A DNA stretch of 64,000 nt, taken from the NCBI RefSeq assembly GCF_013304825.1, contig NZ_JAAWUO010000014.1:1-64000 (forward strand). The letters are read 5' to 3'. The position numbers and the translations under genes are program-made. Positions 1-8,964 of this stretch are shown one piece after another (the stretch's first letter is position 1; every line of letters begins with the position of its first letter). A model generated the notes under the pieces. The model was given only the letters and a program-made list of their open reading frames with translations, did no database searches and had not been told where the DNA came from. This DNA is from Blautia schinkii (GTDB taxonomy: Bacteria; Bacillota; Clostridia; Lachnospirales; Lachnospiraceae).

Positions 1-102
1 TAAGATTCCCTCTCTGTCCCATCTCTGAAGCGTTTTTACAGAAACACCTAATAATCCAGCAAAATCTTTTGGTTTATAATTTGTGATATTTGATGTGTTC
101 AC
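1..102 (-). CDS. tnpA: IS607-type serine transposase TnpA, N-terminal 34 codons
   Basis: The partial reading frame starts at a GTG at 102, with TGGAGG placed about six bases before it, and runs off the left edge. The visible 34 residues include YKPKDFAGLLGVSVKTLQRW and then DREGIL. This is the MerR-like helix-turn-helix that opens IS607-family serine recombinases, where the KTLQRWDREG stretch is very typical. The catalytic recombinase domain would lie outside the window and cannot be checked. A free-standing MerR regulator is the alternative, but the KTLQRWDREGIL wording favours IS607. Confidence 0.8.
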   Translation of the reverse strand, partial: MNTSNITNYKPKDFAGLLGVSVKTLQRWDREGIL

Positions 103-165
103 AATATACCTCCATAAGTATATTTAAACACATTTAATACCTTTTTACAATATATTTAGTTGCTT
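1..165 (-). mobile_element. IS607-family element, left part cut by window edge
   Basis: The first bases hold the start of an IS607-type transposase gene and its upstream end. The outer boundary is estimated at about 160-170. There the neighbouring ATPase gene stops matching its family pattern (last family-like residues are about KEVSQEY) and runs into a premature stop at 156. IS607 elements are known to insert without long inverted repeats or target duplications, so no clear end repeat is expected and none is seen. A possible promoter for the transposase (TTGTAA, 17 bases, TAAATA on the minus strand) lies inside this end. The rest of the element lies left of the window. Confidence 0.7.
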
Positions 166-1286
166 ATATCATACTCCTGCGACACTTCTTTATTTGGAAT
201 CGCCACAGTTTTGTCCGGCCAGTGATAGCTTAAGTAGCCCAGATGTACCAGAAGTGTCAGTACATCATCCTTTCCCTGAAACGTTGTCATATCGTTGGAA
301 AAAGTCCCTGTATTGATCTGCACCTTATCGCCTGCCAGCATTCTTATCACTGCATCTTTCAGGCCATCATAATTCATACGGATATAAATTTTCAGTGCTT
401 CATAGGTTTCTGTCTGATTCCAGTAATTGTCAAAAATTCCACTTAACATGGCATCCACCACAGATTTCGGGCTGTACATGGAATATGTCTTCTTTCTTCC
501 CTCTTCTATAGCAACCAGCTCATATCCATCATACCATGCCTGTGCCTCCTGAAAATTCCGTTTATACCGGCTGCAAAGTTCCTTTACTTCCTCTTCTGTA
601 AATCCAAAAAACTCTGCCATTTCTCTTGGATTGATCATGGAATATTCCGTAAACATATTTAATGCAGAATGGGAACCATATTTTTTTACCGGAAGGATTC
701 CGGTCATATAAGCTAATGCCACATATTCCTGATCTTTCAGCCATACACGCAGAAAATCCAGATATTTTTTCTGTGCTTCCATATTCTGTTTAAATTCACG
801 GAATATACAATCCCATTCATCGATCAGAATGACAAAAGGATGTCTGGTATATGCAAAAACATCCTGCATGGCAAAGACCAGATAATCACTGTCGATATAA
901 TCCGGATACTGCATCTTCAGCTCTCTGAGAATACGCTTCTGAAGAAGCTTCAGCATCTCATCCATATCCGGTGCAGCGCTTAAAAATTCCTGCATATTGA
1001 TCCGGATCACATCATATTGATTCAGATGTTCCCGGAAGCTTTTGTCTGTATGGATTCTGAGAGCAGAAAACAGTTCTGCACTATCTTCCCCTCTGCCATA
1101 ATATGCAGCCAGCATATTGGCAGCCATGGATTTTCCAAATCGTCTCGGTCTGCTCACGCAGACAAAACGCTGCTCTGTTCCCAGTACTTCATTTGTTTTT
1201 GCGATCAGCCCGCTTTTATCCACATAGATTTTTGACCGCAGACAGGCTTTAAACATTCCACCGCCCGGATTCAGATAACTTCCCAT
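156..1286 (-). CDS. AAA-family ATPase of the ATPase/PD-(D/E)XK type, 3' truncated
   Basis: This 376-residue protein starts with the family hallmark (YLNPGGG, then IYVDKSGLI). It has a Walker A-like SRPRRFGKS at residues 45-53 and a Walker B FVILIDEWD at 151-159. This is the AAA-ATPase-like family common in gut Firmicutes and Bacteroidetes, whose members are usually about 500-570 residues and end in a PD-(D/E)XK nuclease domain. Here the nuclease domain is missing. The frame ends four codons after IPNKEVSQEY, exactly where the IS607 end begins. The start has a good AGGGAGAG ribosome site. Its role is unknown; the family is often discussed as mobile or defence-related. As it stands, the gene is probably non-functional. 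Confidence 0.8.
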   Translation of the reverse strand: MGSYLNPGGGMFKACLRSKIYVDKSGLIAKTNEVLGTEQRFVCVSRPRRFGKSMAANMLAAYYGRGEDSAELFSALRIHTDKSFREHLNQYDVIRINMQEFLSAAPDMDEMLKLLQKRILRELKMQYPDYIDSDYLVFAMQDVFAYTRHPFVILIDEWDCIFREFKQNMEAQKKYLDFLRVWLKDQEYVALAYMTGILPVKKYGSHSALNMFTEYSMINPREMAEFFGFTEEEVKELCSRYKRNFQEAQAWYDGYELVAIEEGRKKTYSMYSPKSVVDAMLSGIFDNYWNQTETYEALKIYIRMNYDGLKDAVIRMLAGDKVQINTGTFSNDMTTFQGKDDVLTLLVHLGYLSYHWPDKTVAIPNKEVSQEYDISN

Positions 1287-1388
1287 TCAGCTTCTCTCCC
1301 TCTTAAAAAAATGGCTTCACAGTATCCTTTTCTTTCTGAAACTATGATACCATGAAACCATTTTTCTGTAAATCCAACGGATTCCCTC

Positions 1389-2287
1389 TCAGTTCTTCCA
1401 TCCATCAAACGCCTTGATCTCTTCAATAAATTTATTCACCACAGGGGAGTTGGGGATGTTTCTTCTCCAGGCTACCACCGTATTGGAAGTGCTCTCCGGA
1501 TACAGTCTTTTCTGGATAAGAAGATCCTCCCGCCAGTAACGTCCTGCCCCTTCCAGGGAAACCGGATAACCGGCACCCTTGGATGCCAGGATCCCCGCAT
1601 TGGTTCCCAAATTACTGGTGTATGCCACATGAAGCCTGTGGAAATCCTTTCCGAACCAGTTGGCAAGGAGACTCCTGGCCCCTGTACGCTCCGGCAGGAT
1701 CAGCGGCTTGTCAATAAGATCCTCTTTTTCTATGAAATCCTTTTTCACAAGAGGATCATCCGGCCGCAGTCCTACTACCCAGTGATCACTGTCTGTGATC
1801 CGGATATATTCCAGTCCTTCCGTATTTACCGGTTCCATAAACAGTCCAACATCCACAAGACCTTTGTTCATCATTTCATAGGTGATATCCGCAGTTGCTG
1901 TATGGATGGCGATCTGAACCAGCGGATATTTTTCCCTGTACTGCCTGCAGAATTCTGCCAGTACCTCCACTGCCGTAAACTCTCCGCAGCCTACTGTGAC
2001 CGTACCTTCCATAAGCTCATCTTCACCTTTCAGCTCTTCTCTTTACGTTCTTCCAGATCAAGAAGCTCCTGGGCCCGCCTCTTAAAAAAGATTCCCTGAT
2101 CTGTTAATGTGATATTTCTTCCGGACCGCACCAGAAGCTTCACTCCCAGTTCCTCCTCCAGAGCTGCCAGCTGTCTGGAAAGGGTAGGCTGTGTGATATG
2201 CAGCTGCTCTGCTGCTTTTGTAAAACTCTGCTCCCTGGCAACAGCCAGAAAATATCTCAGTATTCGAAAGTCCATTCTGTATCCCAT
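1389..2287 (-). pseudogene. LysR-family transcriptional regulator, broken by a frameshift
   Basis: Two frames make up one LysR protein. The first (2030-2287, 85 residues) is the winged helix-turn-helix, with FTKAAEQLHITQPTLSRQL. The second (1389-2012, 207 residues) is the effector-binding domain, starting around EGTVTVGCGEFTAVEVLAEF and including a GLVDVGLF segment. The first frame reads LDLEERKEKS and stops. If one base is added near 2042-2050, it continues as REELKGEDELMEGTV into the second frame, giving about 299 residues, the normal LysR length. The start is probably the internal ATG of MDFRILRYF. A sequencing error could produce the same picture. Confidence 0.82.
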
Positions 2288-2400
2288 CCTTTATTTTTTC
2301 ATAAAACAAATCTTCTCAAACGCATCTTTCCCTATTATACACTACACCTCTCCCAGATAACAGACCCCACTGCTGCCCTATTTTCTTTTTATACCAAAAC

Positions 2401-2434
2401 AGGAGCAAAAAGCTTTTCATAGCTTTTTACTCCT
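2401..2434 (-). terminator. Intrinsic terminator after the sugar ABC permeases
   Basis: An inverted repeat, AGGAGCAAAAAGCT against AGCTTTTTACTCCT with a short loop, lies about 20 bases after the stop of the last permease gene. On the minus strand only a short GTTTTGG follows, so it is a moderate terminator. Confidence 0.6.
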
Positions 2435-2454
2435 GTACGTTCTAAAAGTATGAT

Positions 2455-3294
2455 TTATCCTTTGATCGCACCCGCAGTGAGACCTCGGATCATAAATTTG
2501 CTCAGGAACATATACAGTACCAGTGTCGGAACCACTGCAATAGCCATTGCCGCAAACAAAGGCCCCCAGTCAACCTGTCCGTAAGAACCGTTGAACATGA
2601 TCAGCGCTGTGGGAATGGTCTGCATTTCTGTTTTCGAGATCATGGTCTGGGAAAAGATCAGGTCATTCCAGGAAGACATAAACTGTAAGGTAAGAACTGT
2701 CATAATGGAATTTGTCATAAGCGGAAATACGATTTTTCCTACAACCTGATAAATACTGCATCCGTCAATAACCGCCGCTTCTATCATTTCATTTGGCACA
2801 GATTCAAAGAATCCTGTCAGAAGTGTAACCGAAAGCGGCAGGGAATATGCCGTGTAGATCAGGATCAGACCAATTCTGCTGTTAGTAAATCCAATCTTAT
2901 TATAGATCGTAAATAAAGGGATCAGCGCTACCTGTATCGGAACCATCATTCCAATAAGGATGTAACCATTGATGTTTGATCTGTGTTTCCATTTCATTTT
3001 TGCCAGAGCAAAGGATAACGGCACTGCCGTGATCACAATCAGCAGCATGGAACCTGCTGTACAGATGATACTGTTTACAAAGGATGTTCCCATATTTCCG
3101 GTATTCCATGCTTTTATATAATTTTCAAAATTAAAGGACTTGGGCAGCGAAAATGCGGAATTCATCGTAAACTCTGTCTGGGTTTTAAAAGTACACAAGA
3201 TCAGCCACAAAACCGGATAGATCGCAGCAATGAGCAAAACAGCGATCAGTATCATGCTGATACTCCTTGATACAATATGTCTGCTATCTTTCAT
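2455..3294 (-). CDS. Carbohydrate ABC transporter permease (MalG type)
   Basis: Inner-membrane permease, 279 residues from the ATG of MKDSRHIV, which has GGAGG eight bases upstream. A longer start would overlap the previous gene. Six hydrophobic segments are visible. The cytoplasmic EAA loop reads EMIEAAVIDGCSIYQVVGKI with a following FPLM, the contact site for the ATPase. It pairs with the MalF-type permease just upstream and the binding protein beyond it. No ATP-binding subunit is encoded in this cluster, as is common in Firmicutes, where a shared MsmK-like ATPase serves several sugar importers. The substrate is probably a rhamnose-containing sugar, inferred from the GH78 gene. Confidence 0.9.
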   Translation of the reverse strand: MKDSRHIVSRSISMILIAVLLIAAIYPVLWLILCTFKTQTEFTMNSAFSLPKSFNFENYIKAWNTGNMGTSFVNSIICTAGSMLLIVITAVPLSFALAKMKWKHRSNINGYILIGMMVPIQVALIPLFTIYNKIGFTNSRIGLILIYTAYSLPLSVTLLTGFFESVPNEMIEAAVIDGCSIYQVVGKIVFPLMTNSIMTVLTLQFMSSWNDLIFSQTMISKTEMQTIPTALIMFNGSYGQVDWGPLFAAMAIAVVPTLVLYMFLSKFMIRGLTAGAIKG

Positions 3295-3305
3295 CACTTT
3301 CCTCC

Positions 3306-4193
3306 TCACTCTCCGTCTTTTGTCTTAAAAATGCGTCCCACCACAAAGGTAAAGATCGCACATTCGATCAGAATGATCACTGCCAGAACACTTCCATAGC
3401 CAAACTGTGCATAATTAAATGCCGTATTGTACATATACATAGATGGCATCATGGTTGTCGTTCCCGGACCACCGCCTGTTAAAGCAACCGGAGAATCGTA
3501 AACCTTAAAGCATGCCGTGATACAGATAACAATCGCCATTCTGAAAACCGGCTTCAGCTGCGGAATCTGAATCTTTGTAATAATCTGCCATGTTGTTGCT
3601 CCGTCAATTCGCGCCGCTTCCACAGAATCCTCCGGAAGCTCGATGATTCCCGAATAGAAAACCAGAATGTACATACCTACCGCTTTCCAGATATCCATGA
3701 TGATCAATGCAAGCATGGCTGTCTTCGGATCACCGATCCAGCCTTTTACCAGACTGTCCAATCCCACTGCTGAAAAAAAGCTGTTCAGCAGACCATACTG
3801 TGGCGTAATCGCATAGATTTTAATAAACATCTGTGCCACTGCAACACCTGGAAGTACAACCGGAACAAATAAAAGAGTTCTCACCAGATTCTGATGCTTC
3901 TTTACTCCGAAATTGATCAGCATTGCGATCAGAAATCCAAGAATGATCTGTGCTCCACCGACAACTACCACATAGAGAAGATTATTTTTCACTGTGACCC
4001 ACAGAGTCTTGTCTGCAAAGATCCTGGCATAGTTTTTCATTCCGGCAAATTTAAAATCCAGTCCCGGCTGGCCGCTGAAAAATGTATACACAAATGACCA
4101 GATCAACGGAATGAATACCAGACAGGTAAACAAGATCACTGCCGGTAATATAAATAACGCGATCGCTTTTTTATTTCCCAGTACTTTATTCAT
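3306..4193 (-). CDS. Carbohydrate ABC transporter permease (MalF/UgpA type)
   Basis: Inner-membrane permease of 295 residues from the ATG of MNKVLGNKK, preceded by GGGAGG. The first membrane segment follows at once (AIALFILPAVILFTCLVF). The EAA loop reads DSVEAARIDGATTWQIITKI. It is the normal partner of the MalG-type permease 11 bases downstream. A strong terminator-like hairpin separates it from the binding-protein gene upstream, so part of the transcripts probably stop before the permeases. This gives more binding protein than channel, a usual ratio in such importers. Confidence 0.9.
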   Translation of the reverse strand: MNKVLGNKKAIALFILPAVILFTCLVFIPLIWSFVYTFFSGQPGLDFKFAGMKNYARIFADKTLWVTVKNNLLYVVVVGGAQIILGFLIAMLINFGVKKHQNLVRTLLFVPVVLPGVAVAQMFIKIYAITPQYGLLNSFFSAVGLDSLVKGWIGDPKTAMLALIIMDIWKAVGMYILVFYSGIIELPEDSVEAARIDGATTWQIITKIQIPQLKPVFRMAIVICITACFKVYDSPVALTGGGPGTTTMMPSMYMYNTAFNYAQFGYGSVLAVIILIECAIFTFVVGRIFKTKDGE

Positions 4194-4224
4194 TCTTTCC
4201 TCCCTTTTTCCTGAAAAAAGGCCC

Positions 4225-4260
4225 AAAAAAGAAAGCTGGCTGTTTTCGCCAGCCTTCTTT
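4225..4260 (-). terminator. Partial terminator between binding protein and permeases
   Basis: On the minus strand GAAGGCTGGC and GCCAGCTTTC form a stem around a GAAAACA loop, followed by TTTTTT. It lies 12 bases after the binding-protein stop and inside the operon, so read-through is expected. Confidence 0.75.
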
Positions 4261-4271
4261 TTTTATAATTG

Positions 4272-5573
4272 TTACTGTACCATGGCCCATGCATCATCAA
4301 TTGATGTTCCGTAATCTTCCGGACTCATCTGGCCAAGAGCTACCATCTGTGCGCCCTGATATTCTACATCCTGCACACTGGTAGGCATTGCATATTCCGG
4401 CCATACGGAAGCTGCACCTTCAGACTCTGTTGCATCGGAGAGAAGCTTTGTAAAGTAACCCATATCAAAATCTTCTGTTGTTGCATATGGTGTGATCCAG
4501 TTGTGAAGTTCCATTCCTTTGTTTCCAAAGTTTTTCATTATGTATCCAAGCCATGCACCCATAGCATCATCATAGGAATCATTTTTTACACACATGTACA
4601 TTCCGTAGGAAGTTGTATAGGTGTTTGCAGTTCCTTTTCCATCTTTAACAGTAGGAAAGGCAAAAAATCCCACATTTTCTCCAAGAGTATTCTGGTCACT
4701 GCTAAGGCTTTCTGTAAACCAGGAGCCATTATAGCACATTGCTGCCATACCGGAAGTAAACAGAGAATTCTGTGTATCGGAATCAACGGTTGTCATACCT
4801 TCGCCCATATATCCTTTTTCGCCCATTTCAGCGATCCATTTGTAAGCTTCAAGGAATGCATCATCCTTCCAGGAAACCTCTCCGGCATTTGCTTTTACAA
4901 GTAGATCATTTCCACCTGCCTGCGTTGCATAGGCTCCGATCAGTCTTGTAAGCGGCCACTGTTCTTTTCCAGCCACTGCCATTGGCTGGATTCCTGCGTC
5001 ACTGAGTTTTGCGCATACATCCATAAATTCGTCCATGGTTTTCGGCACATCTAGTCCGTTATCTTTAAAGATCTGTTTGTTATACCAGATACCTTCAATG
5101 TTTTTGTTCGTAGGCATTACGTACATAGCATCCAGCTTGGTCAGGTTCAGGATTGCCTGTCTGTCTTCATCAGAAATAGACGTAACCCCCTGCTCAGCGA
5201 TCACATCATCAATATTTTTCAGGATTCCCTGATCTACATATTTTTCGATGTACTCCTGTGTTCCTGTAACAAAGAGATCCGGCAGATCATTGCTTGCAGC
5301 CAGTACGGAAAGCTTCTGGTTCATATCTGACTGTGCTACTACCTCAATCTCCAGATTGATCGGTGTTTCCGGATTCGTGGCATTATATTCCTCTGTCAGC
5401 TGTTTAACTACTGCCGTGGTATCCTTATCTTCATTCCATGCGGTAAGAAAATGCACGGTTTTTTCTTTTCCGGCGTCTTTTTTTGCTGCGGATACCGGTA
5501 CGGTTCCTCCTGCCATAAGTGCAACTGCTGCCGCTGCAGCGATCAGACTTCCTGTAACTTTTTTCAGCTTCAT
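4272..5573 (-). CDS. Extracellular sugar-binding protein of an ABC importer
   Basis: 433 residues, solute-binding family 1 (maltose-binding-like). Residues 1-30 form a signal peptide (basic MKLKK, Ala-rich core, VSAA cleavage region). There is no lipobox cysteine next to the cleavage site, which is odd for a Gram-positive binding protein, so it may be held another way or released. The mature part begins KTVHFLTAWNEDKD and has the family-typical GMAAMCYNGSW segment in the middle. It stands first in the transporter order, binding protein - MalF - MalG. The upstream YesM/YesN pair and GH78 enzyme point to rhamnosides as ligand (inference). Confidence 0.9.
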   Translation of the reverse strand: MKLKKVTGSLIAAAAAVALMAGGTVPVSAAKKDAGKEKTVHFLTAWNEDKDTTAVVKQLTEEYNATNPETPINLEIEVVAQSDMNQKLSVLAASNDLPDLFVTGTQEYIEKYVDQGILKNIDDVIAEQGVTSISDEDRQAILNLTKLDAMYVMPTNKNIEGIWYNKQIFKDNGLDVPKTMDEFMDVCAKLSDAGIQPMAVAGKEQWPLTRLIGAYATQAGGNDLLVKANAGEVSWKDDAFLEAYKWIAEMGEKGYMGEGMTTVDSDTQNSLFTSGMAAMCYNGSWFTESLSSDQNTLGENVGFFAFPTVKDGKGTANTYTTSYGMYMCVKNDSYDDAMGAWLGYIMKNFGNKGMELHNWITPYATTEDFDMGYFTKLLSDATESEGAASVWPEYAMPTSVQDVEYQGAQMVALGQMSPEDYGTSIDDAWAMVQ

Positions 5574-5696
5574 AGTTCATCCTCCTGATTTTTCCTTTTT
5601 ATCACTCCGCTATTTCTTAAGCTGATTATATTGTACCGAAAAAACTCTTTCCCCAAAATCCGGAGGATTTTATGATTCCTGGGGGATTTTTTATGC

Positions 5697-7238
5697 TTAT
5701 AGGGATTTTTTATAATTATCCAGCGTCATTCCCGTACTCTTTTTAAACTGTGTACTGAAATACTTATAATCATGATATCCTACCATTTCACAGACTTCTT
5801 TTGCTTTATATCCCTTCTGCAGGAATTCCATGGCCTTTTCCATTCGGATCTTTGTCAGATATTTGATGTATGTGATTCCTTCTTCTTTTTTAAACAGCAT
5901 ACTGAGATAGGTCTTACTCATATGAACATTTTCTGCCGCTTCATCCAGGGAGATTCCCTGGGCATAATGATGCTCCACGTAATTCTTAACCTCTCTCACA
6001 GCCCAGCAGGAATCATCCTCTCTGGATTTTTCTGCTTTGGAAAAAATAAGCTCTGTCTGTTCCAGTGTCCATTCCGCGATCTTACTTTCTGATATCTGCT
6101 GCTGTAGTTCCTGATAATCAATATCCAGATACTGTTCTTTTTCTGTTCCTGCTTCATTAAACATTCTCTGAAGCAGATATAATAATTCCCGACATTTCCG
6201 AACAAAAAGTTCCGGAATCAGATCCATGCTCTTCAAATATCCGATATAGGTTTGTATCTGCCTTCTACATTCCTCATACTGCCCCATGCGGAAATTAAAT
6301 TCCAGGGATTCTTGGTCCTGATTCAGCTCTCCCGGAAGAGGTTCTGAATATTCCACTTCATCAATACAGACCGCTTCTTCCATCTCCAGATATCTGGCAT
6401 ATTGCAAGGCACTGCCTGCCTCCTCGAAAGCTTTACTGATTTCATAGATTTCTCTATGCGTGCGGCTGAATCCCACCGTAAACAGATCCTCCCTGTCCTC
6501 TATCTCTTTTTTCTTTTTTTTCAGCTTTTCCCGGAAAGGAAATTCCATGGCACCAAAATTAAAATATACGATCATCAGACATTCTTTTTCATAAAAAGAA
6601 TATACCTCTACCGGATTCCCTTCTATCATTTCAAAGGTCATCTTATGAATGATCTCTCTGTAATCATCAATTTCCTGTCGCTGTGTCTCACATACCTTAG
6701 CAACACAAACGGAATGGATATTCCGGAATTTTCCGTCTTTCTCCATGATCATCTGCAGGATCTCTTCTTCTTTTTGCGGATTCTCATACAGATCCCGCAA
6801 AAATTTTTCCACATAGACCCTGTCCGCCTTTTCCAGATTTCTGGTCATTTCCTGATAGTTTTTCTGGTAGTTATAAAGATCCCCTGCTTTTTTCAAAACC
6901 TCCCGCAGTTTCGGAACGGTAACCGGTTTTTCCAGGTAATCGATCACTCCCAGACCAATGGCTTCCTTAACGTATTTAAATTCGTTAAATCCGCTGAAGA
7001 CAATATAGATACTTTCCGGAACTTCTTTTTTCGCTTTTTTTATCATCTCAAGTCCGCTCATTCCCGGCATTCGGATATCTGTCATAACAATGTCCGGTTT
7101 TGTTTCCAGGATCATCTGCAGTCCATCAATTCCATTTTCTGCAGTTCCCACCAGTTCAAAACCAGGCTCTTTTTTCGTCAGAGCCGCAATCCCCCTGAGC
7201 ACGATCTTTTCATCATCGATCAACGCGATCTTTAACAT
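5697..7238 (-). CDS. YesN-type response regulator with AraC DNA-binding domain
   Basis: 513 residues. An N-terminal receiver domain (residues 1-120) has the acidic pair DDEK at the start and phospho-acceptor Asp54 in DIVMTDIRMPGM. A long middle region follows. The AraC-type double helix-turn-helix at the end (about 410-513) includes EGITYIKYLTKIRMEKAMEF and CEMVGYHDYKYFSTQFKKS. Its start overlaps the end of the sensor kinase gene by 26 bases, showing coupled translation. The pair most likely activates the adjacent binding-protein/permease genes in response to an outside sugar, as known for YesM/YesN systems in Firmicutes. Confidence 0.93.
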   Translation of the reverse strand: MLKIALIDDEKIVLRGIAALTKKEPGFELVGTAENGIDGLQMILETKPDIVMTDIRMPGMSGLEMIKKAKKEVPESIYIVFSGFNEFKYVKEAIGLGVIDYLEKPVTVPKLREVLKKAGDLYNYQKNYQEMTRNLEKADRVYVEKFLRDLYENPQKEEEILQMIMEKDGKFRNIHSVCVAKVCETQRQEIDDYREIIHKMTFEMIEGNPVEVYSFYEKECLMIVYFNFGAMEFPFREKLKKKKKEIEDREDLFTVGFSRTHREIYEISKAFEEAGSALQYARYLEMEEAVCIDEVEYSEPLPGELNQDQESLEFNFRMGQYEECRRQIQTYIGYLKSMDLIPELFVRKCRELLYLLQRMFNEAGTEKEQYLDIDYQELQQQISESKIAEWTLEQTELIFSKAEKSREDDSCWAVREVKNYVEHHYAQGISLDEAAENVHMSKTYLSMLFKKEEGITYIKYLTKIRMEKAMEFLQKGYKAKEVCEMVGYHDYKYFSTQFKKSTGMTLDNYKKSL

Positions 7239-8934
7239 TCTTTACCTCCTCCACAGGCAAAATAAGTTTCACAGTCGTTCCTTCACCAGGACAGCTTTCA
7301 AATTGAATATCCGCCTTTTCTCCATAGTGAAGCCGTATTCTCTGATATACATTGGACACTGCGTATCCCTGCATTACATCAACTCCGTCCGGAAGGCCCA
7401 CGCCGTCATCCTCCACGGTAAATATCAGATGATCTTCCTGTGTTTTTCCTGTTATGGTGATACAGCCTTTTCCTATCTTCGGCTCCAGACCGTGATATAT
7501 TGCGTTTTCTACAAAAGGCTGCAGGATCTGTTTGATAATATGCATATCCATGATTTCCTCATCAACCAGGATCTTTACCAGAAATTTGTTCTCAAATCTG
7601 ACATTCTGAATATGCAGGTAATCTTCTATAAATCGGATCTCATCTCCCACGGAAATAAATTCCACACCCTCACTTAAGCTGATCTTGAAGATTTCGGACA
7701 AGGCCTGGGTCAGATCTGCCACCTGCTCTGCTCCTTCTTCCAGTGCCATCCAATACAGCGTATCCAATGTATTATACAGAAAATGGGGATTTATCTGTGA
7801 CTGCAAAAGCTGAAGCTGAGAATCCTTTCTTAACAGCTCCTCTTTCGATATCTGTTCTTTTAGTTTCAGTTCCTTCATAACCATATTCTGAAATTCCGTA
7901 CCGATCACTCCTACCTCATCATTCCCGTAAGAATGGTAAAAAGATCTTTTTCCCCTTCCCACTCTGGCAATATCCTCTTTTAGCTTCAGCAATGGCTTTG
8001 TGATCATTCTTGCTTCTGTCACGCAAAGAATTACCGTAAAGATAACAGCAGCTACCGCAACGATGAGAATGATCGTCCGCATCTGTCCTGCCTCCCGGAA
8101 AACGGAGTTCCTGGGAACTGCATGGATCAGAGTCCAGTCATCCTGAGCGGATTCCAGCGTTGTGATCAGATATTTGTTTTCCGAATTTTTCAGGATCTCT
8201 TCCAGTTTTTCCTGAAACAGCTTCTCCTGATATCCATTCTGATAAACGATCCGTTCCTGATTCTTCAGAACATAGATATCACCATCTGTGGGAAACTGGC
8301 CGATCACATTCCGCATGGTGTTTTTGTTGATCTGAAGTATCAGAAGTCCGATCTTGTCAGATGTATTCAGTTTATTCAGTATTTTTACACAGGAAATAAT
8401 ATTCTCCGAATTTCCCAAAACATCATAACCGTACATGATCTCTTTTCCCGCTGCTTCTTCTGCCTGATGATACCAGTCTGCGGAAGAGATTTTTTCATAA
8501 TCTGCATCCAGCTCTGCCTCTGAACTTGTTTTTCCCGGCTCCTGATAATAAAATTTTCCATCATTGTCAAAAATATAAATTCCGACCAGATCCTGCAGAT
8601 TATAAATATACGTACTTCCTATCGCTTCCAGGCCATACCAGCGAGAGGGCTCCATGATCCTTCCAACACCGGAATCTTTTGTCTGCAGGATTTTCTGAAC
8701 TTTTTCATCTCCAAGGATCATACGTGATACGCCAGCATAAGAAGTTACCTTATCATTCAATACTTCATCGGTTGCATCCAGGATCTTTATATAGGACTGC
8801 TCATTCTTTTTTTCCAGGAGTCTTCCTGTAAAAATATATATACTGCATCCCATAAACGCTATAATGATAAGAAAAACTGCTACAAAGCTTACTGTCATCC
8901 TTCCCCGGATCGTTCGAAAATGAAATTTATTCAT
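7213..8934 (-). CDS. YesM-type sensor histidine kinase
   Basis: 573 residues from the ATG of MNKFHFRT, with AAGGAG eight bases upstream; the longer frame lacks a ribosome site. Membrane helix 1 covers about residues 12-34. An extracellular sensor domain follows to about 280, then helix 2 (IILIVAVAAVIFTVILCV) and a HAMP linker. The phospho-acceptor His is in LQSQINPHFLYNT near residue 380. The ATP-binding N box is FVENAIYHGL near 478. The family senses sugars outside the cell and phosphorylates its YesN partner, encoded immediately downstream with overlap. Confidence 0.93.
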   Translation of the reverse strand: MNKFHFRTIRGRMTVSFVAVFLIIIAFMGCSIYIFTGRLLEKKNEQSYIKILDATDEVLNDKVTSYAGVSRMILGDEKVQKILQTKDSGVGRIMEPSRWYGLEAIGSTYIYNLQDLVGIYIFDNDGKFYYQEPGKTSSEAELDADYEKISSADWYHQAEEAAGKEIMYGYDVLGNSENIISCVKILNKLNTSDKIGLLILQINKNTMRNVIGQFPTDGDIYVLKNQERIVYQNGYQEKLFQEKLEEILKNSENKYLITTLESAQDDWTLIHAVPRNSVFREAGQMRTIILIVAVAAVIFTVILCVTEARMITKPLLKLKEDIARVGRGKRSFYHSYGNDEVGVIGTEFQNMVMKELKLKEQISKEELLRKDSQLQLLQSQINPHFLYNTLDTLYWMALEEGAEQVADLTQALSEIFKISLSEGVEFISVGDEIRFIEDYLHIQNVRFENKFLVKILVDEEIMDMHIIKQILQPFVENAIYHGLEPKIGKGCITITGKTQEDHLIFTVEDDGVGLPDGVDVMQGYAVSNVYQRIRLHYGEKADIQFESCPGEGTTVKLILPVEEVKNVKDRVDR

Positions 8935-8964
8935 AACAGCTCCTTCCCTTGCCCACATGTTTTT

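Noticed and set aside
5650-5675. Short palindrome AAAATCC / GGATTTT after the first YesN gene
   Set aside because: The loop is only three bases and no T-run follows; not convincing as terminator or operator.
6402-7235. A 277-codon plus-strand frame with hydrophobic stretches
   Set aside because: Antisense to the YesN-type regulator; Phe-rich composition comes from the opposite strand's Lys/Glu codons.
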